DNA from: Gloeopeniophorella convolvens
Taxonomy: Eukaryota > Basidiomycota > Agaricomycetes > Russulales
Length of the DNA stretch: 64,000 nucleotides
Direction of reading: 5' to 3'
Assembly (NCBI GenBank): GCA_022496205.1
Contig: WTXD01000044.1
Coordinates: 62,001 to 126,000 of the forward strand
Shown here: in pieces, positions 1 to 18,200 of the stretch
Numbering within the stretch: position 1 is the first letter of the stretch
How the letters are laid out: each line of letters starts with the position of its first letter
The notes under the pieces: model-generated
Told to the model about the DNA's origin: nothing
The model's input: only the letters and a program-made list of their open reading frames with translations
The model's database searches: none
Made by a program: the position numbers and the translations under genes

Positions 1-20
1 TGTCTGATCGAGTCTCGCAG

Positions 21-108
21 CGGCGGTATCGGCTACGCTGGCCCCACGTCCTGCGCATCTGGCACTTCCTGCCACACTGTCAACACCTACTACAGCCAGT
101 GCTTGTAA
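21..108 (+). CDS. C-terminal cellulose-binding domain (CBM1) of a secreted enzyme, partial
   Basis: Only the last exon of this gene lies in the window. Bases 1-20 read as an intron end (…ctcgcag) and the coding part resumes at base 21 with the third base of a Cys codon. The 28 following codons ([15 protein letters not shown]…, ending YYSQCL-stop) match the C-terminal half of a fungal CBM1, with two of its conserved Cys, the flat-face tyrosines and the terminal Cys-Leu. CBM1 modules anchor secreted plant-wall enzymes to cellulose. The catalytic domain is off the left edge, so it could be an endoglucanase, cellobiohydrolase, esterase, LPMO or similar; I cannot say which. The module at the very C-terminus implies a catalytic-domain/linker/CBM1 order. 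Confidence 0.85.
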
Positions 109-1121
109 AGGGACAGCATAGAGGGCGAAGAGCCCGGGTCTTGGGAAAAGGATGTGCACTATGTACTTGGTTCTCCTTGATGAAATGTAAAATGTTTGTT
201 TGCTCTTCCGACTGCTGGCTGGACCGAGCCTGCCTTTACACAGCTGTTGGCCTTGGTGACCCCTTCAGAGCACAGTAACGTTTTTGTCCGAGTCCAGCCC
301 CGGTTACCGCTCGTGGTTCGGTTACCTGTGCACGCTGCAGAGGTGGGTGTTGAAGAAACACGAGGAGCCGCTCCGGAAAAACACTCCGGAAAACCGAGGG
401 TTCAATGAACGGGAGCATCTACCGCAAATGAGATGGTCGTGGTAGGCGTGGCGCACTGTGTGTGAGAGTTCGGTCGTTTAGGGACATTATCTCGAGCGCC
501 TCAGATACCCGGGGCGAGGATCTGTGTAACAGACGCCGACGGTGAAGCACCACCGGGCTAAGACAATATGGCCTGGTATATACCATCGTCACGCCAATTA
601 CGGTCGGGTGTGAGGGGGCCTTTGTCTTCCAACCGCGCCGTTGAGAACCGGGCTGGTCCGTCGCGGGGTGATTGAAGCACAAGCCCCGCGCGGACTGGCG
701 CGGACACTGTGCGCGCAGATGTCCGTTACTGTCGGGAGTTTGCGGGCTCCACGCGCGAGGTCCTATCCGTTCCCATCCGAGTGGGATAATGCCGGGATGG
801 AGAGTGCTGCGAGGCTGATTCGGGTACCGTGAGGTATCGTGAGACACAGATTTATCGCAGCGCGGAAAGGTTTATCGACGAGCCGGCGGGTTGAGGAGAC
901 AAACGGATGGGGTTTTTGCAGAGGTTGGAAGATCGCGATTGGCTGGGAGCTTCGCTTGCTCAATTTGGCCGTTGGCAATAAAACGGACAGGTCTCGCGCG
1001 GTTTGATCCACTACGTCAAGCTCTCTGATAGCATTCAGGCCCTGCCTGCATCCCCTCACTTCTCTCCGAACCTTTATTATCTCTACCCCCACCTTTCTCA
1101 ACTCTCCGAGCACCTTCTCTA
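109..1121. other. Intergenic, 1.0 kb
   Basis: Lies between the CBM1 gene end and the NADH dehydrogenase start. It should hold the terminator of the first and the promoter of the second. The last 60 bases before the ATG at 1122 are pyrimidine-rich, as usual for fungal promoters. Short ORFs on both strands look like chance and I recognise no gene. Confidence 0.6.
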
Positions 1122-3418
1122 ATGTCTTCCGCAATTCGTACGTGTATTGCCGCTCGCCTTGCGGCTCCGGCGCGCGCTTTTCGACCTCAACGTCATTTCA
1201 CAGTTCGCACGACCCTGTCGCGGTCGCTGGCTCGTTCCTCATCGAGACAATTCGCTCTCGGCCTTAGGCAAGCACAGTTCTCTCGTAGACTGCTCTCGAC
1301 TCCTCCCCCTTCGAGTCCGGTATGCATACAACGACCGTCTGTCCCGTAATACGCCTTCTCATACATACGATTCTCAGCCGCCACCGCCTCCGGCCCATCC
1401 AGAACTTTCTAGATGGCGTCGTTTCCTCCAAACTCTTGGTCGAGTTACCCTCGTCACCATTGTAACTTCGGGCGGAGTGTTCTACTACGTCACCCAGAAA
1501 GACCGACACCCCGGTCCGCAATTGCCGCACGACCCGTCGAAGAAGACTGTCGTCGTCCTCGGTAGTGGTTGGGGCTCAACATCTTTCCTCAAAAATATCG
1601 ACACATCCGAGTACAATGTTGTCGTCATTAGCCCGCGCAACTTCTTCCTTTTCACTCCCTTGTTGCCGAGTGTCGCTGTTGGAACTCTTGCCAACAATTC
1701 CATTTTGCAGCGTGAGTTGTCATTCCAACTCATTGGACCTATTCTTTTCTCACAGCTTAACTGAAGCAATCCGCTATCTGGCACGTCATAAGGACCGTCA
1801 AGTCACCGTCATTGAGGCGGAGGCGAAGTCAGTTGATGTAAGCCACACGGTCTTCCTAACCATTAACATTTTGTCTTATCTCGGGTTGTAGCCCGTCGCG
1901 AAGACCGTCACTTTTGCGGACGAGACGGAAGTCCAGGGCGCGATTTCATCGACCACCATACCGTTCGACTACCTCATCTATTCTGTCGGGGCGGAGACTC
2001 AGACCTTCGGGATCCCCGGTGTCAAGGAGAACGCATGTTTCATGAAAGAAATCCAAGATGCTGAGAAGGTACGCGTCCATCTCAAGACAGTTTGAGAGTA
2101 TTCTTATATTTCCTTTAGTTCAAGCGTCGCTTCATGGACTGTACGTTCGATCAACCGATGTCGTGTTGGTTCAGGTCTCATTTACCTTCTCAGGTGTTGA
2201 ATCTGCTGGATTCCCTGGCCAGAGCGAGGAGGAAATTAAACGTCTGCTCCACATGGTGAGGATCAGGGTTATCTATCACCTCCAGCTGCTGACCTGCTCC
2301 AGGTCGTTGTCGGTGGAGGACCCACTGGAATCGAAGTCAGGTTAGTTGAATCAGGGGGGCTTTACTAGCAGCTACTGACGACTTGGCAGCGGAGAGTTAC
2401 ACGACTTCCTTGAGGTTTGTATCTTACTACCTAATACTCATCCGTATCTCATTGTCCCTAGGATGATCTCAAGTCTTGGTACCCTGAGCTTTCGGAAAAC
2501 ATCAAGATCACTTTGATCGAAGCCTTGCCTTCAGTACTGCCCATGTTTAGCAGGGAGCTGATCGACTACACGGTTTCGACATTCAAAGAGTCGAAGATCG
2601 ACCTACTCACGGGCACGATGGTCAAGGAGATCAAGGAGAAGAGCATCGTGCTCCAGATGCCCGACAAGAGCATCAAAGAGATTCCAGTCGGTATGGTGGT
2701 GTGGGCCGGAGGTAACAAGGCTCGGGAGGTCTCTGTCGATCTTATGTCCCGCCTGCCCGATGCCCAAAAGAATAAGCGCGGTATTACCATTGATGGTAAG
2801 GATTCTTGGTTATCTCTGAACGATTTCGCAGAGCTGATATCGCCCCAAAGACTACCTACGTATGGCTGGCACAGACGGTAGTATCTTCGCTTTGGGTGAC
2901 TGCACGTCTTCGCAATATGCGCCCACAGCGCAGGTCGCTTCGCAGCAGGGAGCGTATCTCGCGCGTGTGTTCGCCCAGCTTGCAAAACGCGACGCGTTGG
3001 TTGAGCGGATCGCCGCTGCCAAGCAGGAGGGTTCAGACGCTGCAGTTCTTGAGAAGCAGCTCACGAAAGCGGAGAACTTGCGGCCATTCAATTACTCCCA
3101 CCAGGGTTCACTCGCGTACATTGGCTCAGAAAAGGCCATTGCGGACTTAGAGTTCTTCCACCACAAGGTAATCCGATTTCACTCCCTCCCTCTGCACGTG
3201 GCAATAGAATAACACAATCCTCCCCAGTTTGCATCGGGAGGCGTCGCGACATTCCTCTTCTGGAGGAGCGCGTACTTGAGCAATCTCTTCTCCATGCGGA
3301 ATCGCGTGCTGGTCGCCACTGACTGGCTGAAAGTGAAACTCTTTGGACGGTAGGTACTCTCCGGCTTACTGGCATATCGTCTAGCTGACCCTGTGCCAGT
3401 GATGTCGTCCGTGATTGA
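1122..3418 (+). CDS. NDE1: External alternative NADH:ubiquinone oxidoreductase (NDE/NDH-2 type)
   Basis: Single-subunit, non-proton-pumping NADH dehydrogenase of the inner mitochondrial membrane, which passes electrons from cytosolic NADH to ubiquinone. Twelve exons join to 1719 nt (572 aa). Exon ends: 1319, 1711, 1837, 2068, 2140, 2255, 2340, 2414, 2795, 3167, 3349, 3418. The N-terminus is rich in Arg, Ser and Ala (presequence), followed by a hydrophobic stretch ([16 protein letters not shown]) near residue 90 that would anchor it. Two dinucleotide-binding motifs are visible: [14 protein letters not shown] (FAD) and [11 protein letters not shown] (NADH). The C-terminus (KLFGRDVVRD) is the family membrane-association end. 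The start at 1122 is preferred over 1147 because it gives the presequence and joins in frame across the 1320-1377 intron. I saw no EF-hand. External rather than internal orientation is inferred from the N-terminal anchor. Confidence 0.93.
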
Positions 3419-3858
3419 CGGCCCTCTGTCCGTAGTGATAGGCGGAAGGGTTTTGGATAGTTTTGTTTTTCTTGTTTATCCTCACAACCATAGACTACAT
3501 TATGTCCCGCTCTTATACACCATAGAACACCGCCGAGTATTCCTCGACCCCGCCAGATGATGACCTCGAAAGACCTTTCGCTTACCCTCCCTTACTATGC
3601 ACGTAGTATAATTCTTTAGCCCCGAGGCCGAACGATCAGACACGTTATCGCCGATGATCAAGGCATTTCTCGTTCGTCCGACGTATTACAATGAAGCGCT
3701 AGTGATGAATCGATGATTGGACAACGGCAACCGGCAACACGTCGAGGACAGCATCTCAAAGCATTCCGAATCCCACGGGTGCTGTCCCGTATTTTACAAA
3801 ATGGCACAGTGGCCTCCTTTCCACCCTGCAGTTACTCCTTACTCCTCCATCGTTCGCC
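3419..3858. other. Intergenic, 440 bp
   Basis: Separates the NADH dehydrogenase stop from the AROM start. It carries the terminator of one and the promoter of the other. No gene or clear element recognised. Confidence 0.6.
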
Positions 3859-8993
<5,135 letters not shown>

Positions 8994-10827
8994 AGACAGT
9001 CGGGGTATTGTATCAAAGCTGCGGCTCCCGAAACAGTGTACTATGTTGGATGAGCGATGAATTGTAATTCTGTAGTAGGTTGAAGTCTACTCGCTGGTAC
9101 AAGGAGTTATATATTGCGGATTTTTCAATACAGTGTCTTGTATCTCCAAGTATCCCCGGACGCGGGGCCGGCATCTCTTGTGCACACGCATACGTCTATT
9201 CTGTACGCTACGTTGGGAACATGTGGGCTTCCAGAGGGTGCGAAGACTACTGTTCCCAAACTCTTGTCTATAACAACAACTCTTGTCTACAACCAGCATC
9301 CCAAGTTCTCAGCCTGCCACTTCTCTGCCCCCGACTTCCATTGGCTGAATCCACCAATCATGCGCGAACCCCGAGCTCCCCGAGGCTCCGAGCACGACCA
9401 TTGGCTTCAGACGCGTACCGACCACCAACGCCTGATCCACTTTCCCCGAATTCTCCGCGATGCGCCCCTCCAAGGAAGAACTTGGTACAATATTCGGCTG
9501 GACTTCCTCCTCCACACGGCGCCCGCTGGCGCTCAGGAAATCTGCTCATTCGCTGAAGCCCGCGCCGCTCATCTCGAAGCTTGATCCATTCCCACCTCCA
9601 CCTCCTTGGAGTGATGAACCCTTCTCTGCACTTTTCTTGGCTTGGGTTCCATGGGCCCCGTCTGGTCCGCGGAACAAGTTACGTGCGCCGCGCACCGTAT
9701 CGACCTTGCTTATTTCCGCACCCGCACCCTGACTATAGCTACCAACACTCTCGGCACCGATCCGCATAGGCCGACTTACGCATGGTTCAAATGTAATAGC
9801 TTGGCTTACACGTCGAAATGGAAGGACGGCCCCCGAGCTCGTTGCGGGGCGATTAGGCGAGACGGTGCCTTGGGCTTCGACGGCGCACCCGTGCTTCGTC
9901 CTGCGCAGGTCGCGTGTCACGCGAGAGTAGAATATTAATGCTGTAGAATGCTGCAGAATGGCGCCGTGGGGTTGAGGAATCAGTTTGCTCCCCCTCCACT
10001 GGATGCATCAAGTCCACCCCGGCGTATGGAACCCCATGGATCACCCCGTTGCTCTCCAACGGGATGCCCCGATGGAATAAAGGCAGCGTCCGGTGCATGT
10101 AGACCAACCGTCCCATGTACCGAAGCCGAAGCCGAGGAGCGCTGCCGCACAGCTCCCGGCGGAGCGAAGCATTCGAGTCTGGCCTCCAGGCACAAGACCA
10201 CTTTCCAACTCCCCGCATGCGCCCACGCACACCGGCGAATGATGCTGTGGGGCACCGGGGATCCAACCTGATCCAACCCGTGCAGGTAAGAAGCAACGCC
10301 GCGTGCGCGAACGGGCTCTCTGCACTCACGCGGAGTCCCGCTGCTCGCACGAAGCGGCGTGGAGCAGAGGCGTGCGCGGTGCCTAGCGCCTGCGTGCCGT
10401 ACTCGGCCCCTACCACAGGTGTCAGAGGGGACGGCGGGGCGCGCCCCTCAGCCGCGATGCAATCACACAACCGCCCCTCGGGTGCCCATGTGGCGGCCCG
10501 ACTACCACACATAAATAGAACAACAGCGTGTTTGCGTACCAGTGGAGGAAAGACATGAAACGGGATGCCATCGACAACGGTCGCATTCTGGCAACAGCAT
10601 GTATGCGCGTAGAAGAAAGTAACATGGGAATCTAAGTAATTGTGACAATGGAATGCGTGAATGGATGCGGGCGGAAGCATTAATGTGCGTGTGCGGGGAG
10701 TTGATAAATTCATAGAGTCCATCAGGATTCGGTATGGCTAGTTCATGTAAGTCCATTTGTGAGTGAGCGTGGGATGTGCTTGCATCCCTTTGTGTCAAGA
10801 AGTGTCCGATGTACCGGCGTGTGGAGC
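8994..10827. other. Intergenic, 1.8 kb between convergent genes
   Basis: AROM and the KRE6-like gene converge here, so both terminators should be inside. Two inverted CCAAT-type boxes lie close together at about 9340-9357 and an AT-rich ATAAATAG is near 10512, so a small unrecognised transcript is possible. The longest open stretch (complement of 9853-10722) is Arg/Cys-rich with no family resemblance and looks like a by-product of high GC. Confidence 0.5.
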
Positions 10828-13360
10828 CTAGCAGAGCTTCCACATACGTACAGAATCTCTGTGTAGCGACTATTTAGTCACGGGGAAACGTAGAGAGGCT
10901 TGGTGTACGCACATCCGGAAAGAAAGGTCGTCGTCGTTGCTTGGCCAGGTGGCGCTCCAGGTACTCTGCTTGCTCGCGAAATCGCGCATGGCAGAAGCCG
11001 AGGCGTCGAACCAAGGCTTATCGCCCACTTTGTCGGGGAACCAACCGCTTGTTCCGCCGACAGCAAGGTCCAAAATGAGGTAGAAGGCTATAGATAAGAG
11101 TCAGTATCCGTGAGCTCAGGTTTACAAAGCGTAACCCACGTTGGTCGAATGGTGCAGAATTGGTGGCGTTTTGGACCGTTGATGTCGTCCATGGGTTCGG
11201 AACAACAATCTCGGTCGCCGTGTTGTTATGGGCGGTCACGGGGAAGTTCCCTTGTTTAAAGAAGTAACCGCCGTTGCTCTGGGCTTTGTTGTTGACTTTG
11301 AGGTACAGCATGGCCTTCAGCCGTGAATCAACATACGCCTTGATGAAGTCCTCGGTCCACTCGAGCGTGTAGGTGTGGAATGATGAGGCGTAATTCGAGC
11401 GCTTAAGGGACTGCCAACCAAACACTCGGGCAATAACGCTTGGGAGGGGGCCCCATGCTAGGGATGACCGAACGAAGTTGAACCCTTGGGCAGCATACGA
11501 AGCAGTGTTCCCACGCGCTTCCATGATCTATCGCAGTCTCGATCAGACACGGTGCCGAACTCAGTGGGTGATATTGCCACTCACATCAATCTCGCCGCTA
11601 AGGGGCCATGGACCGTAAACCGAACCGACGGGAAGCATCCAAATGGCAGGCCAGAGCCAGTCGCCGCGCGGAAGCTTCGCGACAACCTCGACTTTTCCGT
11701 AGCGAATGCTGTAGCTTCCCTGCGTGGTGATCCGCGCACTCATGACAGGTGGAATTGTTGCACCGGTCTTCGCGTTTGATGATGCAGAGCAAGCGGAGGC
11801 GTTTGTTTTAGTCGTCGTGCAGCCTTTGAGGGTATAATTGCCACCGTCAAAGATCTGGTTGGCGTTCGAAAGAACGCTGGAAGTCAACGTCGGCTTGATG
11901 TACAATTGCCCGTTTCGAACGAAGAGGTTGTCTGGCAGTGCGGTGGTCATCTCGAATTCGCCATTTCTGTGCCAATCACAATCAGTAAAATCCTCCACCA
12001 ACAGCTGAGCGGAAGCGACATACCCGAAGCCACTCATCTCGACGTCACGCGCCCACGTTCCACCATTGTCGACGTCCAGCGTGTCAAAATCGTCCTCCAT
12101 CACGGAGCACAGTCGACTGGGGTCTATCATCGTATTCCCGGCGCTCACATAACCACGCCAGCAGATAAGCCCTGCAACGCCCGCGCCAATAAGGAGCATA
12201 AGAAGGGTGACCCATCGGCTGGCCCGTGTGCGAGCATCAGGGCGTTCAATGAGCCACGGCTTGTCTTCATTATTCAGCTTTTCAGAGAGCAGAGTAGATG
12301 GGAGCGGCGCCTTTGGGGGGAGTTCGGAAGCAGGGTATGAAGGAATTGCGGGCGACGGGGGGAGCGCGGTGAACGACTGAGTCACGTGGGCGGGCGGAGA
12401 CCACACGGACGATGGTCGGGATGCAGGGCTCAGGAAGGCGGCTCTGAACGAAGTGGTACTGGGGCTGTTTGAAAGAGCATGGTTTGAGCCCGGCGCCGAT
12501 GAGCCACTGTTACGATACATCTGAGATCCGGTTGCATGGGCCATAAAAGGCGGGTTGGGACGCTCAAGGTCGTGGTCCGCCGAGGAACCGCCATCAAGAC
12601 TGCTACGAACGGCAGAGTATGCTCCATAGTTGGATGAGGTCTGCGTAGAGCGACGAGCAGGCACAGAAGTCGTTGGCATTGCACCCGCAGCGCCGTTGAG
12701 CGACTCGAGTGAAGAGCGCCGTGAACGGTAACCCACACCCGGGATGGGAAGGCCAGGGTCCGGGTTGCCTCCGTGGGCCTGGAACGGGAAGAAAAAAGCA
12801 GAGGGCGGTGCCCGAGATGATCTCTGAGAGGATGCTGCATCGGGTGGCGGCGTGCCATTATCGTACAGATAAGGTGCAGGAGGGACGTGGCTGGCGGATG
12901 CGAGGGACTGGGATGGAGAGAGAGCAGATGTAGCGGGAGGTGTGTCTGTCTCTACAGGAGCATATTTTGCGCTACCTGAGCGCATGCGAGCATGAGAAGG
13001 AGGGCTGGCTGCGCGGGTCGGGGGAGAAGGAGCACGATCCGAATCTGAAGTTGTACCGTCTGGAGGGCTATCGTGCGACGAGGCTGCGGACCATGAACTC
13101 CTATCACGCGTATTTGCAAGAAACGCGGGGCGCGGGGGAGATAGAGGGGACGGTGCGCGAGGACTGGAGGACATGGTCAGCCTGGCTGAGGGGGAGAACT
13201 CATCGTCCGAGCCGCCGCTGGTGGGACGGGGGACGGTGGCGCCCCTGTAGCGAGTGCGAGGGAGGGACATCGTCGAGAGAGCGGAGCGGGGGGAGAAGCA
13301 CCGATTGGGGGGTGCGGACGGTTTTATAGAGCATATCGTCAAATTGTGTTGTTCACTCAC
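10828..13360 (-). CDS. KRE6/SKN1-type beta-1,6-glucan synthesis protein (GH16 fold)
   Basis: Type II membrane protein of the secretory pathway needed for cell-wall beta-1,6-glucan. Five exons in gene order (13360-12024, 11966-11585, 11527-11140, 11087-10913, 10858-10828) join to 2313 nt (770 aa). A long Ser/Pro-rich cytosolic N-terminus is followed by one membrane span at ~383-402 (VTLLMLLIGAGVAGLICW), then a GH16-like lumenal domain. The catalytic-type motif GEIDIMEARGN is split by the 11528-11584 intron, with acidic residues at 571, 573 and 576. The end IDSVRMWKLC is recovered only with the 54-nt last intron. The 57-nt intron 11967-12023 has no stop and is a multiple of three, but removal gives the family string GFGNGEFEM. 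A second ATG at 13270 gives 740 aa and begins MSLPRTRYRG; it is an equally plausible start. Confidence 0.9.
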
Positions 13361-15209
13361 TCGTTCGCGAAGCTCGCCGCGCCCTCAACGTGAACGTGAA
13401 CAAGTTGGCCAGCCCTGCTCCACCCCTCTCGCCCGGGGCCGTGGCGCCGCACCTTGCCGCCTCAGGTTCATCTGCGCCAATCGATCCTAGTACTTACGCC
13501 TCACAACCTCTGACTTTTGACAGCCAGAGACAGCTGTCGCGTCTCGACGTCTATCTCCGTCCTCGCTCACTGCCAGCGATGACGGCCACGCACTCAGACT
13601 GTCGTAATTCTAACTACGCCCCCCGCAGGATACAAAGATAAGGCATAACAAGCAGAGACCCCGGAGATCCCCTTGCAATCATATCAATTATTACGGTACA
13701 GTGGAGCCCAACCAGGAAATGTGGCGTGCACGGCGAGCCTCTGTCTTTGTCACCGTGATCAGGGCGTTCGTCACCGCGACGTCGCTGCCCCGCAAGATGA
13801 ATGGCGCAAGACTGGAAGAGCGAAGCGGCAACACGATCATGTCGTTCCCTGCATAATCAACACGACAGCCTGGCCATTGTCTGGTTCCTGAAGCTGAAGG
13901 CCTGACCGGGACCTCCGAACCGCATGCGGGTCTTCTGGTTTTGGCTCCCCCGCCTTCGGAGTCCCACCACCGATGACCGTAAGCACCTGTCGTCCGTTCG
14001 TGCGAATTCACAGGCGGTTGAGTGGCTGCCATGTCTTATCAGTGGTTCTAGCTCGCGCCCACGAAGAGATGAAGCCATGTTACGGAGGCGGGTTCGGTCG
14101 TAGCTAGAGGATGCAAAAGACCTGCCATTACAGGCCTTATCAATGGGAGTTGTTCTCGAGCACCGCCGGATGGATTGTTCCAGTCGCTGCTATATCACTA
14201 GGTGTAAGTCTGTCACCATACTGGGCACTGATCGGGGAAATCTAACGCACTATCCCAGCCACTTCTCAGCATCTCCGGGTCCGTATCTCTGCCTTCGATG
14301 ACAGACCTCCGTCTGTTCAGCCAGATCTGCGATTCACAACTTGCGACATACATACTCACAAGCCGCGAACGTTCAACGTTCAACGTGTGGACCGTTTCGA
14401 CAATCCCTTACTTCATCATCCCCGCCGTCAGCGCATCTCAACTGCAGGGGCGCCTCCCCAAATTCTCTGGCGTAATCTAACGAATCGGCGCACTCACATT
14501 CAAATGGTTCTGACAATTTTATGATGCCGCACCCCGCTCGTCCGCACGGTGCCTGCGACCCTCGAATCCGAAAAGGAATGATCGTGCCCATATGTGGCGA
14601 CGTCATTGCCTTACCTCGATGACGTCTGCAAGAAGCGAGTTTTGAACTGTTGCTATGCAAGAGGGTCCCGAAACGTGTTCTTCCTCCTCGGAATCTCGGC
14701 TTGCACTCTTGCTCTTGATAACGGCCATTCGCCGCTCGGCCGCAATGGGGTTGAGACCACAGTGATGTTCTATCTTCCTTTGCGGCCGCCCTCCTGGGAC
14801 CGTAACAGCAGCGCCTTCATTCCGGGATCCGCCTTCTAATCGCACCGTTCTCTCGATAAGAGAATTCGCTCAAGGAGCATCAACTGTGGAGCAGAAAATC
14901 CCTCGAGCCCCATTATCCATATCGCGATGTGATACGACCGCGGTTATGGTCTCCAACGCAGGACCCCGGGCAGCGCCATTCTATTCTATTCACGCCTTCC
15001 TGGTCAAGCTGAGATGCGCGTCCACGCACATCGCGTGGCCCTCGCAAGGTCCCTGCCGTGTCGTAAATGGCTCATATATCCCAGGCAGAATTACTTCCAC
15101 CCCTCTTTTCTTCCTGGCCCTTGCAACGGCTCTGCCTACTCGCCTCCCTCCCCCCGGCGTCCCCGACCCCTCTCTCCCCCAGCACTCTCCCGTGCCTCGG
15201 TAGGACGCC
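13361..15209. other. Intergenic, 1.85 kb between divergent genes
   Basis: Divergent promoter space between the KRE6-like gene (-) and the glycosyltransferase (+). The 120 bases before the ATG at 15210 are C/T-rich, typical of a fungal core promoter. Several short ORFs (for example 13390-13641) show no family resemblance. Nothing else recognised. Confidence 0.55.
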
Positions 15210-18200
15210 ATGGATTACGACCGCTACGACGCGCTGCTGCACTACATCTTCAAGCAGACCCAGGGTGACGCGTGGTTCCGCCCTGATGCGCGCGACATTG
15301 CGGCAGGTGTATGCCTGCGCGACGATGCGGGTTCCTACCGCGTGTTCCCGTACGAGAACTTGTCCCTCGAGCCCTTTGAGCGCGCAGTGCGCGCTATGGA
15401 CCTCATCGTTGCAGTCAAAGTGCGCAGCGCGGTTGCACATGCGGCCCTCAGCGACGTGTGAGTTTTTTTTATCTCGTTCGTTTTATTATGAATGTCCTTT
15501 CGGGGTGTCCTTGTTCTGTTCCTTTCTCCCGGGACACCCACGACCATCTTTCTTGAATATTTGTCGACACGAGTCGTGCAGCCTCTGTTGCGCTGCGGAA
15601 GCGCCGAGAGAGCTCTTTGCTTCTTCACATACTTGGCGGTGTTCTGGGTTTGCACGCAAAGCCTTCCCAACACCGCACCTCCGCCGCCCCTGCTTCAATG
15701 CATCACGCGTGCTCATCACGTCCGGAGATGACCCAGCGTGGGAGTTCTAGAAGCCGCGAAGGCAGTCCACCGCAACGCGGCAGGCCGCGATAGCAGACCA
15801 GTAGAGCAAGGGGCGCAGCGGAGGAGATAGGAGTTGACGCTATCTTTCTCAATGGTGCTGCGGACGTCTTCCCGTCACCGTCACAATCTGTTGCGGTGAT
15901 AGCGCGTCCAATCAGAGCGGGACGTTGTTCTCTGTTCTGACGTTCTACAATCTTGGGTATTACGTCATTGCGCCTTGGCTTGTTTGCTAACATGCAATTC
16001 ATGCCCGTGCTGACCATCTCGATCCAACAGCGGCCCCGAGGACAAGAGCGTGTACCTTGATTCCAATACGCGCATACAGATCGTCGACACGATGCTGTTG
16101 CTTCCCCACGCCGACAAGGAGCAGAACGCCGCCTTTGTGGTAAGCCAACCCCTACCCCCCTGCTTGTTTTTATGTCTTTAATGTCTGACATGCCTTTTAG
16201 CGCGACGAGCGCGTGTTGGTAGTGTGGGCCGATGGTCCGGACACCATCATTCCGACGTGCAACGACTTCGAAGAGCGTCTCATCAAGCTCCTTTGGCGCG
16301 CGCGGCCCGGATTTGGTTCCACACCCTCCGCGTCTTCCCACCCAGTGTCGTACGCGGATTCGTCGTCCGCTCACTCCCTTATTGGTGTTGCAACCCGGGG
16401 TTCTGCTGCACCCAGTGAACTACGCGGCCACAGCACCCCGAGGCTCCCACCAAACGCACCCAAGGAAGACATCGAGAAGGCGTTCGCTCAGGCGTCGGGC
16501 GAGACCCGCGTTGTGCGCACTGTGAAGAGGCGTTGGTACGGCAAGCGCATCGTCGTCGAAGAGAAGCAATCTGTGGACGGGGAAGATGAGCCAGAGCTTG
16601 GGTATGGTGCTGAGAAGCGGCCTGCGATGCTCTATGCTCCGTTGTATAACGGGCTTGCTGCTGGATTGTCTCTCGGTGCGCGCTATTTTGACTCTTGCAT
16701 CAAGTCTGCTCACGTGTCTTTTTCTCAGTCTTCGTCGGAAATGGCGTCAGTAAGTAGCTGAATTAGCTTGAGTGGCTGTGAACATCCTCTCATCCCGACA
16801 CAGAGATTCTACTGGTGGAATGGCGTCAAGACGGAGAGTTCACACACTTCGCACTCTGCGCTGTCCTCCCTCTCCTCTTCTGCATATCGCTCGTGCGTCA
16901 TTATTCATGGCACGGATTCCTACATGTGCTGACAATGGTCTCTAGTTTTTCTGTTTGCAGCTGATCCAGAACGTCACGATGGCGTTTGGACCCATCGCCC
17001 ACTACCACAGAAATTCAAAGTACTACTCCGCCCAGCGCCCTCGTCCCAACAAAGAAGTAGATGGCAATCTCCCGCATATCACCATCCAGATGCCTGTTTA
17101 CAAAGAGGGTCTCGAGGCTGTCCTGTTTGTCCCTTTTATCACTCTTTTGTGATCATAACCGACCTTTCCCCGTACCAGCGCCCCCTCTATCGCTTCCATA
17201 AAGAAGGCGATGCAAACGTATGCTCGTCAAGGGGGCACGTCAAGTATCTTCGTGAATGATGACGGACTGCGGGTACGTTTCTGGACCTCTGAGAGATGAC
17301 TGTTCTCAAAGCCGATGTATGGCAGCTACTTTCAGATCGCGAGCGCGCAGCGCGCCTCTCGTTCTACGAAGCTAACGGTATCGGATGGGTAGCCAGACCC
17401 GCTCATGGCGAGGCAAGTGCGAACGGCGACGGCACGACGTTCGTGCGCGCTGGCCGCTTCAAGAAGGCCTCGAACATGAACTACGCGCTCGAGCTCTCGC
17501 GCAAGACCGAGCGCCACTTGAACGACATGATTGCCTCTGGCGACACTGGCCCTGTGATGAGCGCGCGCGTGTCACTGTCGGGCGAGGGGCCTGCGTCCAG
17601 TGAGGACGAGCAGCCTGTCCCGGTCTCGGTGGAGGAGCGCGCGCTTATGCGTGCCGTCGAGGAGACCTGGGAGCAGAGCGGACAGCGCTGGAAGCCCTGG
17701 GCAAAGAATGGGAAGGCCTGCCGTATCGGAGAGATCATCCTTCTCGTCGATTCTGACACTGTCGTTCCCGAGGTTCGCTTCCGGTTCTTGTGTTAATTTG
17801 GTGCGGTGGCTGATGGCTCCTACGTCATAGGATTGTCTGCGAGATGCTGCACGAGAGATGGCCGAGTGCCCAACAGTCGCGATCATCCAACATGAGTCCG
17901 GTGAGTATCGAGTCTTTATTGGTTGCTGGCAGTTCCACGCTCATGGTCCGCGAAGACGTCATGCAGGTTGCCCATCACTACTTCGAAAACGGCATTGCTT
18001 ACTTCACACGCCGTATCAACAAGTCGATTTCTCTCAGTGGGTACTGATGCCCGTCAGTGATGGCCTGGCTGACCTTTGTATAGCATGCGCTAACGGCGAA
18101 GTCGCACCATTCGTCGGCCATAATGCGTACGTTACCTTTTCATTCCACCCGGCCTCCCTTCGCCAGCTAAGTTGCCGAAATACAGTTTCCTGAGATGGCA

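Noticed and set aside
9853..10722. 289-codon open frame on the minus strand
   Set aside because: Composition is Arg/Cys/His-rich with no hydrophobic core pattern or family likeness. Long chance frames are common in GC-rich intergenic DNA.
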